Counted from the first letter of the stretch, positions 25,473 to 39,194 are shown. The stretch is 64,000 bases of DNA from Molossus alvarezi (GCA_037176705.1 JBAWUJ010000059.1:248001-312000); one strand, 5' to 3'. The notes: a model not told the origin generated them from the letters alone. Translations and numbers: made by a program.

Positions 25473-27428
25473 CCAAGAATGACAATGATTCATTCGGTAA
25501 CAACTTGAAAGAATGTATGTAGAACTGAATAGGGTATAGATTTCCATGGCCTGAATGTTGCCCTAACCAATGTGTTTGATTTCTGCAGCCCTGCATATAT
25601 TGGATATCAAGATGACTCTTAGACACTTCCAGGCAAACAACACATATCCAAGGCTAAAATGTAGTATGTTGAATAGCTGCCTCATCAACTAGTACAGGTT
25701 GACTTTTCTTGTCACATAGGAAAGAAGGCAGACACCTGCATTTACTTACAACACTGTTTCACACTCCAATGGAAAGTATGCCCTGCACCCCGGGCATAAT
25801 TAGTGTTTAAGTCATTGAAATGGATACCCAGGTCCACTGTACAAGTGCATTTTCTCTAGAAAACTCCTCTGGTTCTAATTCACAGAGATGTTCAATGTAA
25901 AAAACCCATGGAATTGTCAGTGTCTTCCAATTCATGGATTTACTCCTTGCATGTAGACAACCAATGTTTGAACTACATCACTTTACATCTGTTCAGTTTC
26001 ATGGCTTCAAGAATGCACATGTGTAACACCAGTAGTTATCAATCCTTCCATTGATTCAGTCTTGACCATTTGTTGGTTCACTGTTCTGAGTAAGAATCAT
26101 GCGAAACCAACTGCCACAGCAGAAACCAAATATTTCCCAAGTATCGCCTGCACAAATCGGCTGCAATACGATCCAATCTTTGAAACCATGATCAACACAG
26201 AACACAAAAAGGGATAACTTTGGATTCTACACATAAGTGTGCTCTGTCCTAGTTGTTCTTTCCATGATCTGACTGGATCTCTCCACAAAACGAGGAGAGT
26301 GTACATGAAAGTGTTCATGTTACTCAAGATCTGTGCATTAACCCAAATGGAAATATTCAATCATTCCAACAGTTGTTTGACTAGAACATGATTGTTCACA
26401 CGTTCCCTGCAAAGGTACTTATCTTCCCAAGGAAAAACATGCCACTGAGTGAATGTGGCCCCAGGCTCTCACAGAATTTCGCCCAGAATTCAGTGTATCC
26501 AAGACTGCACCAGCAAGTCTAGTGTCTCTTTGTCTGGAACAAGAGAAAGAAACTTACACTCCTAAGTTTAAGTGTGATTCCACCTTTACAAATGGACATT
26601 TCTTAAACACTTAACCAAAACAACATATGCTTTGAGGAGCCTCACGCTCTAGGCTTCATGGAAGTGACTTTTGTGCAACTGAAGTGAAGAGTTCTAACAC
26701 AGTTCATTTGGAATAGGTTTGCTTTGTATGCACTCTCCTACAAACAAACTAAAGGGGAAAGTATGTCTAAGGACCTATCAATCGATAGGTTGCCACATTA
26801 CCTTAAATCAATACTTTCCACAACTGTGCTAAGAACACGAAATCTGAAAAAGAATACAAAAGTGGTGTTTCAAGGACGTGTGAACTGGCTATAGCCCTAG
26901 AACATTTTACTCAATATTTGGATATTATTTGAAGAAGGTTGTCTATTGGAACACAGTTCTTAGAAGAGAGAGCCACTAAACAGTCAATTTGACACTGCAA
27001 CCGTATTAAGGTTTGCATTCTGCTCTTGAACTGAATGTTATTATAATATTCTGCACAGACAGAACACCAGTCATGAACACTTTTGACTATGCCAGTGTAT
27101 TCCCATAGGTTCTTCGGGGAAAGAGTCTAGACACAAGTGAATCCATGACCATTGTTCAAAGACAGACACTCCCTCTTTTCAATTGATCACTTTTTTGTTA
27201 TAATGGCTTGAATAAGAGGATTGATTACTTGTTAGTTATCAAGAAATGGGCTGAATATTCTCAGGGAATTATAAAGATAGGTTCAGGAGTTTTCATTCAT
27301 GAACAAGGTACAATTCCAGCATTTCACAATAATGGACAGTGTTTACTTTGAATTCTCAGGAGACAACAGGTATCTACTCCTTATGTTTTTTGCGAAAATC
27401 GGTCTAAACAGTGAAATGTATGCAGGAT
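25473..27428 (+). repeat. Monomer U14, duplicate of U7 (1956 bp)
   Basis: Matches U7 through TTTCATGGCTTC near 25998, the TTAAC deletion at 26338-26342, TTATCTTCCC near 26420, TGTATGCACTC near 26725, CTTGTTAGTT and TTTTTGCGAAAATC. It differs at AAAATGTAG near 25656 (U7: AAAAGGTAG), a change that post-dates the duplication or was converted afterwards. Confidence 0.95.
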
Positions 27429-29389
27429 CCAAGAATGACAATGATTCATTCGGTAACAACTTGAAAGAATGTATGTAGAACTGAATAGGGTATAGATTTC
27501 CATGGCCTGAATGTTGCCCTAACCAATGTGTTTGATTTCTGCAGCCCTGCATATATTGTATATCAAGATGACTCTTAGACACTTCCAGGCAAACAACACA
27601 TATCCAAGGCTAAAACGTAGTATGTTGAATAGCTGCCTCATCAACTAGTACAGGTTGACTTTTCTTGTCACATAGGAAAGAAGGCAGACACCTGCATTTA
27701 CTTACAACACTGTTTCACACTCCAATGGAAAGTATGCCCTGCACCCCGGGCATAATTAGTGTTTAAGTCATTGAAATGGATACCCAGGTCCACTGTACGA
27801 GTGCATTTTCTCTAGAAAACTCCTCTGGTTCTAATTCACAGAGATGTTCAATGTAAAAAACCCATGGAATTGTCAGTGTCTTCCAATTCATGGATTTACT
27901 CCTTGCATGTAGACAACCATGGTTTGAACTACATCACTTTACATCTGTTCAGTTTCACTGCTTCAAGAATGCACATGTGTAACACCAGTACTTATCAATC
28001 CTTCCATTGATTCAGTCTTGACCATTTGTTGGTTCACTGTTCTGAGTAAGAATCATGCGAAACCAACTGCCACAGCAGAAACCAAACTTTTCCCAAGTAT
28101 GGCCTGCACAAATGGGCTGCAATACGATCCAATCTTTGAAACCATGATCAACACAGAACACAAAAAGGGACAACTTTGGATTCTACACATAAGTGTGCTC
28201 TGTCCTAGTTGTTCTTTCCATGATCTGACTGGATCTCTCCACAAAACGAGGAGAGTGTACATGAAAGTGTTCATGTTACTCAAGATCTGTGCATTAACTT
28301 AACCCAAATGGAAATATTCAATCATTCCAACAGTTGTTTGACTAGAACATGATTGTTCACACGTTCCCTGCAAAGGTACTTAACTTCCCAAGGAAAAACA
28401 TGCCACTTAGTGAATGTGGCCCCAGGCTCTCACAGAATTTTGCCCAGAATTCAGTGTATCCAAGACTGCACCAGCAAGTCTAGTGTCTCTTTGTCTGGAA
28501 CAAGAGAAAGAAACTTACACTCCTAAGTTTAAGTGTGATTCCACCTTTACAAATGGACATTTCTTAAACACTTAACAAAAACAACATATGCTTTGAGGAG
28601 CCTCACGCTCTAGGATTCATGGAAGTGACTTTTGTGCAACTGAAGTGAAGAGTTCTAACACAGTTCATTTGGAATAGGTTTGCTTTGTATACACTCTCCT
28701 ACAAACAAACTAAAGGGGAAAGTATGTCTAAGGACATATCAACAGTTACGTTGCCACATTACCTTAAATCAATACTTTCCACAACTGTGCTAAGAACACG
28801 AAATCTGAAAAACAGTACAAAAGTGGTGTTTCAAGGACGTGTGGACTGGCTATAGCCCTAGAACCTTTTACTCAATATTTGGATATTATTTGAAGAAGGT
28901 TGTCTATTGGAACACAGTTCTTAGAAGAGAGAGCCACTACAGAGTCAATTTGACACTGCAACCGTATTAAGGTTTGCATTCTGCTCTTGAACTGAATGTT
29001 ATTATAATATTCTGCACAGACAGAACACCAGTCATGAACACTTTTGACTATGCCAGTGTATTCCCGTAGGTTCTTTGGGGAAAGAGTCTTGACACAAGTG
29101 AATCCATGACCATTGTTCAAAGACAGACACTCCCTCTTTTCAATTGATCACTTTTTTGTTATAATGGCTTGAATAAGAGGATTGGTTACTTGTCAGTTAT
29201 CAAGATATGGGCTGAATATTCTCAGGGAATTATAAAGATAGGTTCAGGAGATTTCATTCATGAACAAGGTACAATTCCAGCATTTCACAATAATGGACAG
29301 TGTTTACTTTGAATTCTCAGGAGAAAACAAGTATCTACTCCTTATGTTTTTTGACAAAATCGGTCTAAAATGTGAAATGTATGCAGGAT
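27429..29389 (+). repeat. Monomer U15, duplicate of U8
   Basis: Carries the full U8 set: GTACGAGTG, AACCATGGTTTG, CCACTTAGTG near 28402, TAACAAAAACAAC, AGGATTCATGG, CATATCAACAGTTACG near 28734, CACTACAGAGTC, ATTGGTTAC, CAGGAGATTTC and TTTGACAAAATC. It lacks the two U8-private changes, and it reads TGTTGAAT near 27622 where U8 reads TGTGGAAT. Confidence 0.95.
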
Positions 29390-31350
29390 CCAAGAATGAC
29401 ACTGATTCATTCGGTAACAACTTGAAAGAATGTATGTAGAACTGAATAGGGTATAGATTTCCATGGCCTGAATGTTGCCCTAACCAATGTGTTTGATTTC
29501 TGCAGCCCAGCATATATTGGATATCAAGATGACTCTTAGACACTTCCAGGCAAACAACACATATCCAAGGCTAAAACGTAGTATGTGGAATAGCTGCCTC
29601 ATCAACTAGTACAGGTTGACTTTTCTTGTCACATAGGAAAGAAGGCAGACACCTGCATTTACTTACAACACTGTTTCACACTCCAATGGAAAGTATGCCC
29701 TGCACCCCGGGCATAATTAGTGTTTAAGTCATTGAAATGGATACCCAGGTCCACTGTACAAGTGCATTTTCTCTAGAAAACTCCTCTGGTTCTAATTCAC
29801 AGAGATGTTCAATGTGAAAAACCCATGGAATTGTCAGTGTCTTCCAATTCATGGATTTACTCCTTGCATGTAGACAACCAATGTTTGAACTACATCACTT
29901 TACATCTGTTCAGTTTCACTGCTTCAAGAATGCACATGTGTAACACCAGTAGTTATCAATCCTTCCATTGATTCAGTCTTGACCATTTGTTGGTTCACTG
30001 TTCTGAGTAAGAATCATGCGAAACCAACTGCCACAGCAGAAACCAAACTTTTCCCAAGTATGGCCTGCACAAATGGGCTGCAATACGATCCAATCTTTGA
30101 AACCATGATCAACACAGAACACAAAAAGGGACAACTTTGGATTCTACACATAAGTGTGCTCTGTCCTAGTTGTTCTTTCCATGATCTGACTGGATCTCTC
30201 CACAAAACGAGGAGAGTGTACATGAAAGTGTTCATGTTACTCAAGATCTGTGCATTAACTTAACCCAAATGGAAATATTCAATCATTCCAACAGTTGTTT
30301 GACTAGAACATGATTGTTCACACGTTCCCTGCAAAGGTACTTAACTTCCCAAGGAAAAACATGCCACTGAGTGAATGTGGCCCCAGGCTCTCACAGAATT
30401 TTGCCCAGAATTCAGTGTATCCAAGACTGCACCAGCAAGTCTAGTGTCTCTTTGTCTGGAACAAGAGAAAGAAACTTACACTCCTAAGTTTCAGTGTGAT
30501 TCCACCTTTACAAATGGACATTTCTTAAACACTTAACCAAAACAACATATGCTTTGAGGAGCCTCACGCTCTAGGCTTCATGGAAGTGACTTTTGTGCAA
30601 CTGAAGTGAAGAGTTCTAACACAGTTCATTTGGAATAGGTTTGCTTTGTATACACTCTCCTACAAACAAACTAAAGGGGAAAGTATGTCTAAGGACCTAT
30701 CAACAGTTAGGTTGCCACATTACCTTAAATCAATACTTTCCACAACTGTGCTAAGAACACGAAATCTGAAAAACAGTACAAAAGTGGTGTTTCAAGGACG
30801 TGTGAACTGGCTATAGCCCTAGAACCTTTTACTCAATATTTGGATATTATTTGAAGAAGGTTGTCTATTGGAACACAGTTCTTAGAAGAGAGAGCCACTA
30901 AACAGTCAATTTGACACTGCAACCGTATTAAGGTTTGCATTCTGCTCTTGAACTGAATGTTATTATAATATTCTGCACAGACAGAACACCAGTCATGAAC
31001 ACTTTTGACTATGCCAGTGTATTCCCATAGGTTCTTCGGGGAAAGAGTCTTGACACAAGTGAAGCCATGACCATTGTTCAAAGACAGACACTCCCTCTTT
31101 TCAATTGATCGCTTTTTTGTTATAATGGCTTGAATAAGAGGATTGATTACTTGTCAGTTATCAAGAAATGGGCTGAATATTCTCAGGGAATTATAAAGAT
31201 AGGTTCAGGAGTTTTCATTCATGAACAAGGTACAATTCCAGCATTTCACAATAATGGACAGTGTTTACTTTGAATTCTCAGGAGAAAACAGGTATCTACT
31301 CCTTATGTTTTTTGAGAAAATCGGTCTAAACAGTGAAATGTATGCAGGAT
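29390..31350 (+). repeat. Monomer U16, duplicate of U9 joined to the right haplogroup
   Basis: The 5' part is C subtype (AAGTATGGCC near 30056, GGGACAAC, GTTTCAGTG) like U9. From about 30.7 kb it has ACCTATCAACAGTTAGG and then GTGAAGCC near 31050 and GATCGCTTTT near 31107, the markers of all following copies. It is therefore the junction between the mosaic zone and the right haplogroup. None of the U9-private changes are present. Confidence 0.94.
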
Positions 31351-33310
31351 CCAAGAATGACACTGATTCATTCGGTAACAACTTGAAAGAATGTATGTAG
31401 AACTGAATAGGCTATAGATTTCCATGGCCTGAATGTTGCCCTAACCAATGTGTTTGATTTCTGCAGCCCAGCATATATTGGATATCAAGATGACTCTTAG
31501 ACACTTCCAGGCAAACAACACATATCCAAGGCTAAAACGTAGTATGTGGAATAGCTGCCTCATCAACTAGTACAGGTTGACTTTTCTTGTCACATAGGAA
31601 AGAAGGCAGACACCTGCATTTACTTACAACACTGTTTCACACTCCAATGGAAAGTATGCCCTGCACCCCGGGCATAATTAGTGTTTAAGTCATTGACATG
31701 GATACCCAGGTCCACTGTACAAGTGCATTTTCTCTAGAAAACTCCTCTGGTTCTAATTCACAGAGATGTTCAATGTGAAAAACCCATGGAATTGTCAGTG
31801 TCTTCCAATTCATGGATTTACTCCTTGCATGTAGACAACCAATGTTTGAACTACATCACTTTACATCTGTTCAGTTTCATGGCTTCAAGAATGCACATGT
31901 GTAACACCAGTAGTTATCAATCCTTCCATTGATTCAGTCTTGACCATTTGTTGGTTCACTGTTCTGAGAAAGAATCATGCGAAACCAACTGACACAGCAG
32001 AAACCAAACTTTTCCCAAGAATCGCCTGCAAAAATGGGCTGCAATACGATCCAATCTTTGAAACCATGATCAACACAGAACACAAAAAGGGATAACTTTG
32101 GATTCTACACATAAGTGTGCTCTGTCCTAGTTGTTCTTTCCATGATCTGACTGGATCTCTCCACAAAACAGGAGAGTGTATATGAAAGTGTTCATGTTAC
32201 TCAAGATCTGTGCATTAACTTACCCCAAATGGAAATATTCAATCATTCCAACAGTTGTTTGACTGGAACATGATTGTTCACACGTTCCCTGCAAAGGTAC
32301 TTAACTTCCCAAGGGAAAACATGCCACTGAGTGAATGTGGCCCCAGGCTCTCACAGAATGTTGCCCAGAATTCAGTGTATCCAAGACTGCACCAGCAAGT
32401 CTAGTGTCTCTTGGTCTGGAACAAGAGAAAGAAACTTACACTCCTAAGTTTCAGTGTGATTCCACCGTTACAAATGGACATTTCTTAAACACTTAACCAA
32501 AACAACATATGCTTTGAGGAGCCTCACGCTCTAGGCTTCATGGAAGTGACTTTTGTGCAACTGAAGTGAAGAGTTCTAACACAGTTCATTTGGAATAGGT
32601 TTGCTTTGTATACACTCTCCTACAAACAAACTGTAGGGGAAAGTATGTCTAAGGACCTATCAACAGTTAGGTTGCCACATTACCTTAAATCAATACTTTC
32701 CACAACTGTGCTAAGAACACGAAATCTGAAAAACAGTACAAAAGTGGTGTTTCAAGGACGTGTGAACTGGCTATAGCCCTAGAACCTTTTACTCAATATT
32801 TGGATATTATTTGAAGAAGGTTGTCTATTGGAACACAGTTCTTAGAAGAGAGAGCCACTAAACAGTCAATTTGACACTGCAACCGTATTAAGGTTTGCAT
32901 TCTGCTCTTGAACAGAATGTTATTATAATATTCTGCACAGACAGAACACCAGTCATGAACACTTTTGACTATGCCAGTGTATTCCCATAGGTTCTTCGGG
33001 GAAAGAGTCTTGACACAAGTGAAGCCATGACCATTGTTCAAAGACAGACACTCCCTCTTTTCAATTGATCGCTTTTTTGTTATAATGGATTGAATAAGAG
33101 GGTTGATTACTTGTCAGTTATCAAGAAATGGGCTGAATATTCTCAGGGAATTATAAAGATAGGTTCAGGAGTTTTCATTCATGAACAAGGTACAATTCCA
33201 GCATTTCACAATAATGGACAGTGTTTACTTTGAATTCTCAGGAGAAAACAGGTATCTACTCCTTATGTTTTTTGAGAAAATCGGTCTAAACAGTGAAATG
33301 TATGCAGGAT
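31351..33310 (+). repeat. Monomer U17, first right-haplogroup copy (1960 bp)
   Basis: First copy with TAGGCTATAG, CATTGACATGG near 31693, CTTACCCC near 32219 and CAAGGGAAAAC. A 1-bp deletion near 32169 removes a CpG (AAAACAGGAG for AAAACGAGGAG). TTTCATGGCTTC near 31877 is shared with U7 and U14. CTTGGTCTGG near 32410 and CCACCGTTAC near 32464 are shared with U29. CTGTAGGGG near 32631 is shared with U26 and U27. Private changes include CTGAGAAAGAATC, ACTGACACAG, GTATATGAAAG and AAGAGGGTTG. Confidence 0.94.
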
Positions 33311-35272
33311 CCAAGAATGACACTGATTCATTCGGTAACAACTTGAAAGAATGTATGTAGAACTGAATAGGGTATAGATTTCCATGGCCTGAATGTTGCC
33401 CTAACCAATGTGTTTGATTTCTGCAGCCCAGCATATATTGGATATCAAGATGACTCTTAGACACTTCCAGGCAAACAACACATATCCAAGGCTAAAACGT
33501 AGTATGTGGAATAGCTGCCTCATCAACTAGTACAGGTTGACTTTTCTTGTCACATAGGAAAGAAGGCAGACACCTGCATTTACTTACAACACTGTTTCAC
33601 ACTCCAATGGAAAGTATGCCCTGCACCCCGGGCATAATTAGTGTTTAAGTCATTGACATGGATACCCAGGTCCACTGTACAAGTGCATTTTCTCTAGAAA
33701 ACTCCTCTGGTTCTAATTCACAGAGATGTTCAATGTGAAAAACCCATGGAATTGTCAGTGTCTTCCAATTCATGGATTTACTCCTTGCATGTAGACAACC
33801 AATGTTTGAACTACATCACTTTACATCTGTTCAGTTTCACTGCTTCAAGAATGCACATGTGTAACACCAGTAGTTATCAATCCTTCCATTGATTCAGTCT
33901 TGACCATTTGTTGGTTCACTGTTCTGAGTAAGAATCATGCGAAACCAACTGCCACAGCAGAAACCAAACTTTTCCCAAGAATCGCCTGCAAAAATGGGGC
34001 TGCAATATGATCCAATCTTTGAAACCATGATCAACACAGAACACTAAAAGGGATAACTTTGGATTCTACACATAAGTGTGCTCTGTCCTAGTTGTTCTTT
34101 CCATGATCTGACTGGATCTCTCCACAAAACGAGGAGAGTGTACATGAAAGTGTTCATGTTACTCAAGATCTGTGCATTAACTTACCCCAAATGGAAATAT
34201 TCAATCATTCCAACAGTTGTTTGACTAGAACATGATTGTTCACACGTTCCCTACAAAGGTACTTAACTTCCCAAGGGAAAACATGCCACTGAGTGAATGT
34301 GGCCCCAGGCTCTCACAGAATGTTTCCCAGAATTCAGTGTATCCAAGACTGCACCAGCAAGTCTAGTGTCTCTTTGTCTGGAACAAGAGAAAGAAACTTA
34401 CACTCCTAAGTTTCAGTGTGATTCCACCTTTACAAATGGACATTTCTTAAACACTTAACCAAAACAACATATGCTTTGAGGAGCCTCACGCTCTAGGCTT
34501 CATGGAAGTGACTTTTGTGCAACTGAAGTGAAGAGTTCTAACATAGTTCATTTGGAATAGGTTTGCTTTGTATACACTCTCCTACAAACAAACTAAAGGG
34601 GAAAGTATGTCTAAGGACCTATCAACAGTTAGGTTGCCACATTACCTTAAATCAATACTTTCCACCACTGTGCTAAGAACACGAAATCTGAAAAACAGTA
34701 CAAAAGTGGTGTTTCAAGGACGTGTGAACTGGCTATAGCCCTAGAACCTTTTACTCAATATTTGGATATTATTTGAAGAAGGTTGTCTATTGGAACACAG
34801 TTCTTAGAAGAGAGAGCCACTAAACAGTCAATTTGACACTGCAACCGTATTAAGGTTTGCATTCTGCTCTTGAACTGAATGTTATTATAATATTCTGCAC
34901 AGACAGAACACCAGTCATGAACACTTTTGACTATGCCAGAGTATTCCCATAGGTTCTTCGGGGAAAGAGTCTTGACACAAGTGAAGCCATGACCATTGTT
35001 CAAAGACAGACACTCCCTCTTTTCAATTGATCGCTTTTTTGTTATAATGGCTTGAATAAGAGGATTGATTACTTGTCAGTTATCAAGAAATGGGCGGAAT
35101 ATTCTCAGGGAATTATAAAGATAGGTTCAGGAGTTTTCATTCATGAACAAGGTACCATTCCAGCATTTCACAATAATGGACAGTGTTTACTTTGAATTCT
35201 CAGGAGAAAACAGGTATCTACTCCTTATGTTTTTTGAGAAAATCGGTCTAAACAGTGAAATGTATGCAGGAT
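33311..35272 (+). repeat. Monomer U18, right haplogroup (1962 bp, +1 G)
   Basis: The only copy longer than consensus: an extra G extends the run at 33996-33999 (AATGGGGCTG). Private changes are dense: GCAATATGATCC (CpG to TpG) near 34004, CACTAAAAGGG near 34041, CCTACAAAGG, ACATAGTTC, TCCACCACTG, GCCAGAGTAT, GGGCGGAAT near 35093 and GGTACCATTCC near 35151. GAATGTTTCCC near 34318 is shared with U20 and U21. Confidence 0.94.
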
Positions 35273-37233
35273 CCAAGAATGACACTGATTCATTCGGTAA
35301 CAACATGAAAGAATGTATGTAGAACTGAATAGGCTATAGATTTCCATGGCCTGAATGTTGCCCTAACCAATGTGTTTGATTTCTGCAGCCCAGCATATAT
35401 TGGATATCAAGATGACTCTTAGACACTTCCAGGCAAACAACACATATCCAAGGCTAAAACGTAGTATGTGGAATAGCTGCCTCATCAACTAGTACAGGTT
35501 GACTTTTCTTGTCACATAGGAAAGAAGGCAGACACCTGCATTTACTTACAACACTGTTTCACACTCCAATGGAAAGTATGCCCTGCACCCCGGGCATAAT
35601 TAGTGTTTAAGTCATTGACATGGATACCCAGGTCCACTGTACAAGTGCATTTTCTCTAGAAAACTCCTCTGGTTCTAATTCACAGAGATGTTCAATGTGA
35701 AAAACCCATGGAATTGTCAGTGTCTTCCAATTCATGGATTTACTCCTTGCATGTAGACAACCAATGTTTGAACTACATCACTTTACATCTGTTCAGTTTC
35801 ACTGCTTCAAGAATGCACATGTGTAACACCAGTAGTTATCAATCCTTCCATTGATTCAGTCTTGACCATTTGTTGGTTCACTGTTCTGAGTAAGAATCAT
35901 GCGAAACCAACTGCCACAGCAGAAACCAAACTTTTCCCAAGAATCGCCTGCAAAAATGGGCTGCAATACGATCCAATCTTTGAAACCATGATCAACACAG
36001 AACACAAAAAGGGATAACTTTGGATTCTACACATAAGTGTGCTCTGTCCTAGTTGTTCTTTCCGTGATCTGACTGGATCTCTCCACAAAACGAGGAGAGT
36101 GTACATGAAAGTGTTCATGTTACTCAAGATCTGTGCATTAACTTAACCCAAATGGAAATATTCAATCATTCCAACAGTTGTTTGACTAGAACATGATTGT
36201 TCACACGTTCCCTGCAAAGGTACTTAACTTCCCAAGGGAAAACATGCCACTGAGTGAATGTGGCCCCAGGCTCTCACAGAATGTTGCCCAGAATACAGTG
36301 TATCCAAGACTGCACCAGCAAGTCTAGTGTCTCTTTGTCTGGAACAAGAGAAAGAAACTTACACTCCTAAGTTTCAGTGTGATTCCACCTTTACAAATGG
36401 ACATTTCTTAAACACTTAACCAAAACAACATATGCTTTGAGGAGCCTCACGCTCTAGGCTTCATGGAAGTGACTTTTGTGCAACTGAAGTGAAGAGTTCT
36501 AACACAGTTCATTTGGAATAGGTTTGCTTTGTATACACTCTCCTACAAACAAACTAAAGGGGAAAGTATGTCTAAGGACCTATCAACAGTTAGGTTGCCG
36601 CATTACCTTAAATCAATACTTTCCACAACTGTGCTAAGAACACGAAATCTGAAAAACAGTACAAAAGTGGTGTTTCAAGGACGTGTGAACTGGCTATAGC
36701 CCTAGAACCTTTTACTCAATATTTGGATATTATTTGAAGAAGGTTGTCTATTGGAACACAGTTCTTAGAAGAGAGAGCCACTAAACAGTCAATTTGACAC
36801 TGCAACCGTATTAAGGTTTGCATTCTGCTCTTGAACTGATTGTTATTATAATATTCTGCACAGACAGAACACCAGTCATGAACACTTTTGACTATGCCAG
36901 TGTATTCCCATAGGTTTTTCGGGGAAAGAGTCTTGACACAAGTGAAGCCATGACCATTGTTCAAAGACAGACACTCCCTCTTTTCAATTGATCGCTTTTT
37001 TGTTATAATGGCTTGAATAAGAGGATTGATTACTTGTCAGTTATCAAGAAATGGGCTGAATATTCTCAGGGAATTATAAAGATAGGTTCAGGAGTTTTCA
37101 TTCATGAACAAGGTACAATTCCAGCATTTCACAATAATGGACAGTGTTTACTTTGAATTCTCAGGAGAAAACAGGTATCTACTCCTTACGTTTTTTGAGA
37201 AAATCGGTCTAAACAGTGAAATGTATGCAGGAT
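35273..37233 (+). repeat. Monomer U19, right haplogroup
   Basis: Full 1961-bp copy with AACATGAAAG near 35302 and TTCCGTGATC near 36060 (the latter shared with U20). It keeps left-type CTTAACCC near 36141 among CTTACCCC neighbours. Private changes are GAATACAGTG, TTGCCGCATT near 36595, AACTGATTG and AGGTTTTTCGG. CTCCTTACG near 37182 is shared with U28, exactly nine monomers (17,649 bp) away. Confidence 0.95.
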
Positions 37234-39194
37234 CCAAGAATGACACTGATTCATTCGGTAACTACTTGAAAGAATGTATGTAGAACTGAATAGTGTATAG
37301 ATTTCCATGGCCTGAATGTTGCCCTAACCAATGTGTTTAATTTCTGCAGCCCAGCATATATTGAATATCAAGATGACTCTTAGACACTTCCAGGCAAACA
37401 ACACATATCCAAGGCTAAAACGTAGTATGTGGAATAGCTGCCTCATCAACTAGTACAGGTTGACTTTTCTTGTCACATAGGAAAGAAGGCAGACACCTGC
37501 ATTTACTTACAACACTGTTTCACACTCCAATGGAAAGTATGCCCTGCACCCCGGGCATAATTAGTGTTTAAGTCATTGACATGGATACCCAGGTCCACTG
37601 TACAAGTGCATTTTCTCTAGAAAACTCCTCTGGTTCTAATTCACAGAGATGTTCAATGTGAAAAACCCATGGAATTGTCAGTGTCTTCCAATTCATGGAT
37701 TTACTCCTTGCATGTAGACAACCAATGTTTGAACTACATCACTTTACATCTGTTCAGTTTCACTGCTTCAAGAATGCACATGTGTAACACCAGTAGTTAT
37801 CAATCCTTCCATTGATTCAGTCTTGACCATTTGTTGGTTCACTGTTCTGAGTAAGAATCATGCGAAACCAACTGCCACAGCAGAAACCAAACTTTTCCCA
37901 AGAATCGCCTGCAAAAATGGGCTGCAATACGATCCAATCTTTGAAACCATGATCAACACAGAACACAAAAAGGGATAACTTTGGATTCTACACATAAGTG
38001 TGCTCTGTCCTAGTTGTTCTTTCCGTGATCTGACTGGATCTCTCCACAAAACGAGGAGAGTGTACATGAAAGTGTTCATGTTACTCAAGATCTGTGCATT
38101 AACTTACCCCAAATGGAAATATTCAATCATTCCAACAGTTGTTTGACTAGAACATGATTGTTCACACGTTCCCTGCAAAGGTACTTAACTTCCCAAGGGA
38201 AAACATGCCACTGAGTGAATGTGGCCCCAGGCTCTCACAGAATGTTTCCCAGAATTCAGTGTATCCAAGACTGCACCAGCAAGTCTAGTGTCTCTTTGTC
38301 TGGAACAAGAGAAAGAAACTTACACTCCTAAGTTTCAGTGTGATTCCACCTTTACAAATGGACATTTCTTAAACACTTAACCAAAACAACATATGCTTTG
38401 AGGAGCCTCACGCTCTAGGCTTCATGGAAGTGACTTTTGTGCAACTGAAGTGAAGAGTTCTAACACAGTTCATTTGGAATAGGTTTGCTTTGTATACACT
38501 CTCCTACAAACAAACTAAAGGGGAAAGTATGTCTAAGGACCTATCAACAGTTAGGTTGCCACATTACCTTAAATCAATACTTTCCACAACTGTGCTAAGA
38601 ACACGAAATCAGAAAAACAGTACAAAAGTGGTGTTTCAAGGACGTGTGGACTGGCTATAGCCCTAGAACCTTTTACTCAATATTTGGATATTTTTTGAAG
38701 AAGGTTGTCTATTGGAACACAGTTCTTAGAAGAGAGAGCCACTAAACAGTCAATTTGACACTGCAACCGTATTAAGGTTTGCATTCTGCTCTTGAACTGA
38801 ATGTTATTATAATATTCTGCACAGACAAAACACCAGTCATGAACACTTTTGACTATGCCAGTGTATTCCCATAGGTTCTTCGGGGAAAGAGTCTTGACAC
38901 AAGTGAAGCCATGACCATTGTTCAAAGACAGACACTCCCTCTTTTCAATTGATCGCTTTTTTGTTATAATGGCTTGAATAAGAGGATTGATTACTTGTCA
39001 GTTATCAAGAAATGGGCTGAATATTCTCAGGGAATTATAAAGATAGGTTCAGGAGTTTTCATTCATGAACAAGGTACAATTCCAGCATTTCACAATAATG
39101 GACAGTGTTTACTTTGAATTCTCAGGAGAAAACAGGTATCTACTCCTTATGTTTTTTGAGAAAATCGGTCTAAACAGTGAAATGTATGCAGGAT
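37234..39194 (+). repeat. Monomer U20, right haplogroup
   Basis: Full 1961-bp copy. The first 150 bp have private AACTACTTG, AATAGTGTATAG, GTGTTTAATTTC and ATTGAATATC. It shares TTCCGTGATC with U19. Its 3' half carries AATCAGAAAAACAG near 38608, GTGGACTGG, ATATTTTTTGAAG near 38688 and ACAAAACACC near 38826, all found again only in U21. Confidence 0.95.

Larger units (their letters stand above)
23190..30692 (+). repeat. Multi-monomer duplication, copy 2 (late U12 to U16)
   Basis: Second copy of the block. It differs from the first by few changes, including AAAATGTAG against AAAAGGTAG in U14/U7, CACAGCATAAACC in U13, and absence of the U8- and U9-private changes. Past about 30.7 kb the sequence takes right-haplogroup markers, which sets the end of the duplicated tract. 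Confidence 0.8.

Noticed and set aside
14306..30263. Plus-strand 94-codon frames in U8, U9, U12, U15 and U16, and a 102-codon frame at 61198-61506
   Set aside because: The 94-codon frames exist only where GGGATAAC became GGGACAAC, removing a stop codon, and they run antisense to the 76-codon frame. The 102-codon frame needs a 1-bp deletion private to U32. These are chance openings.
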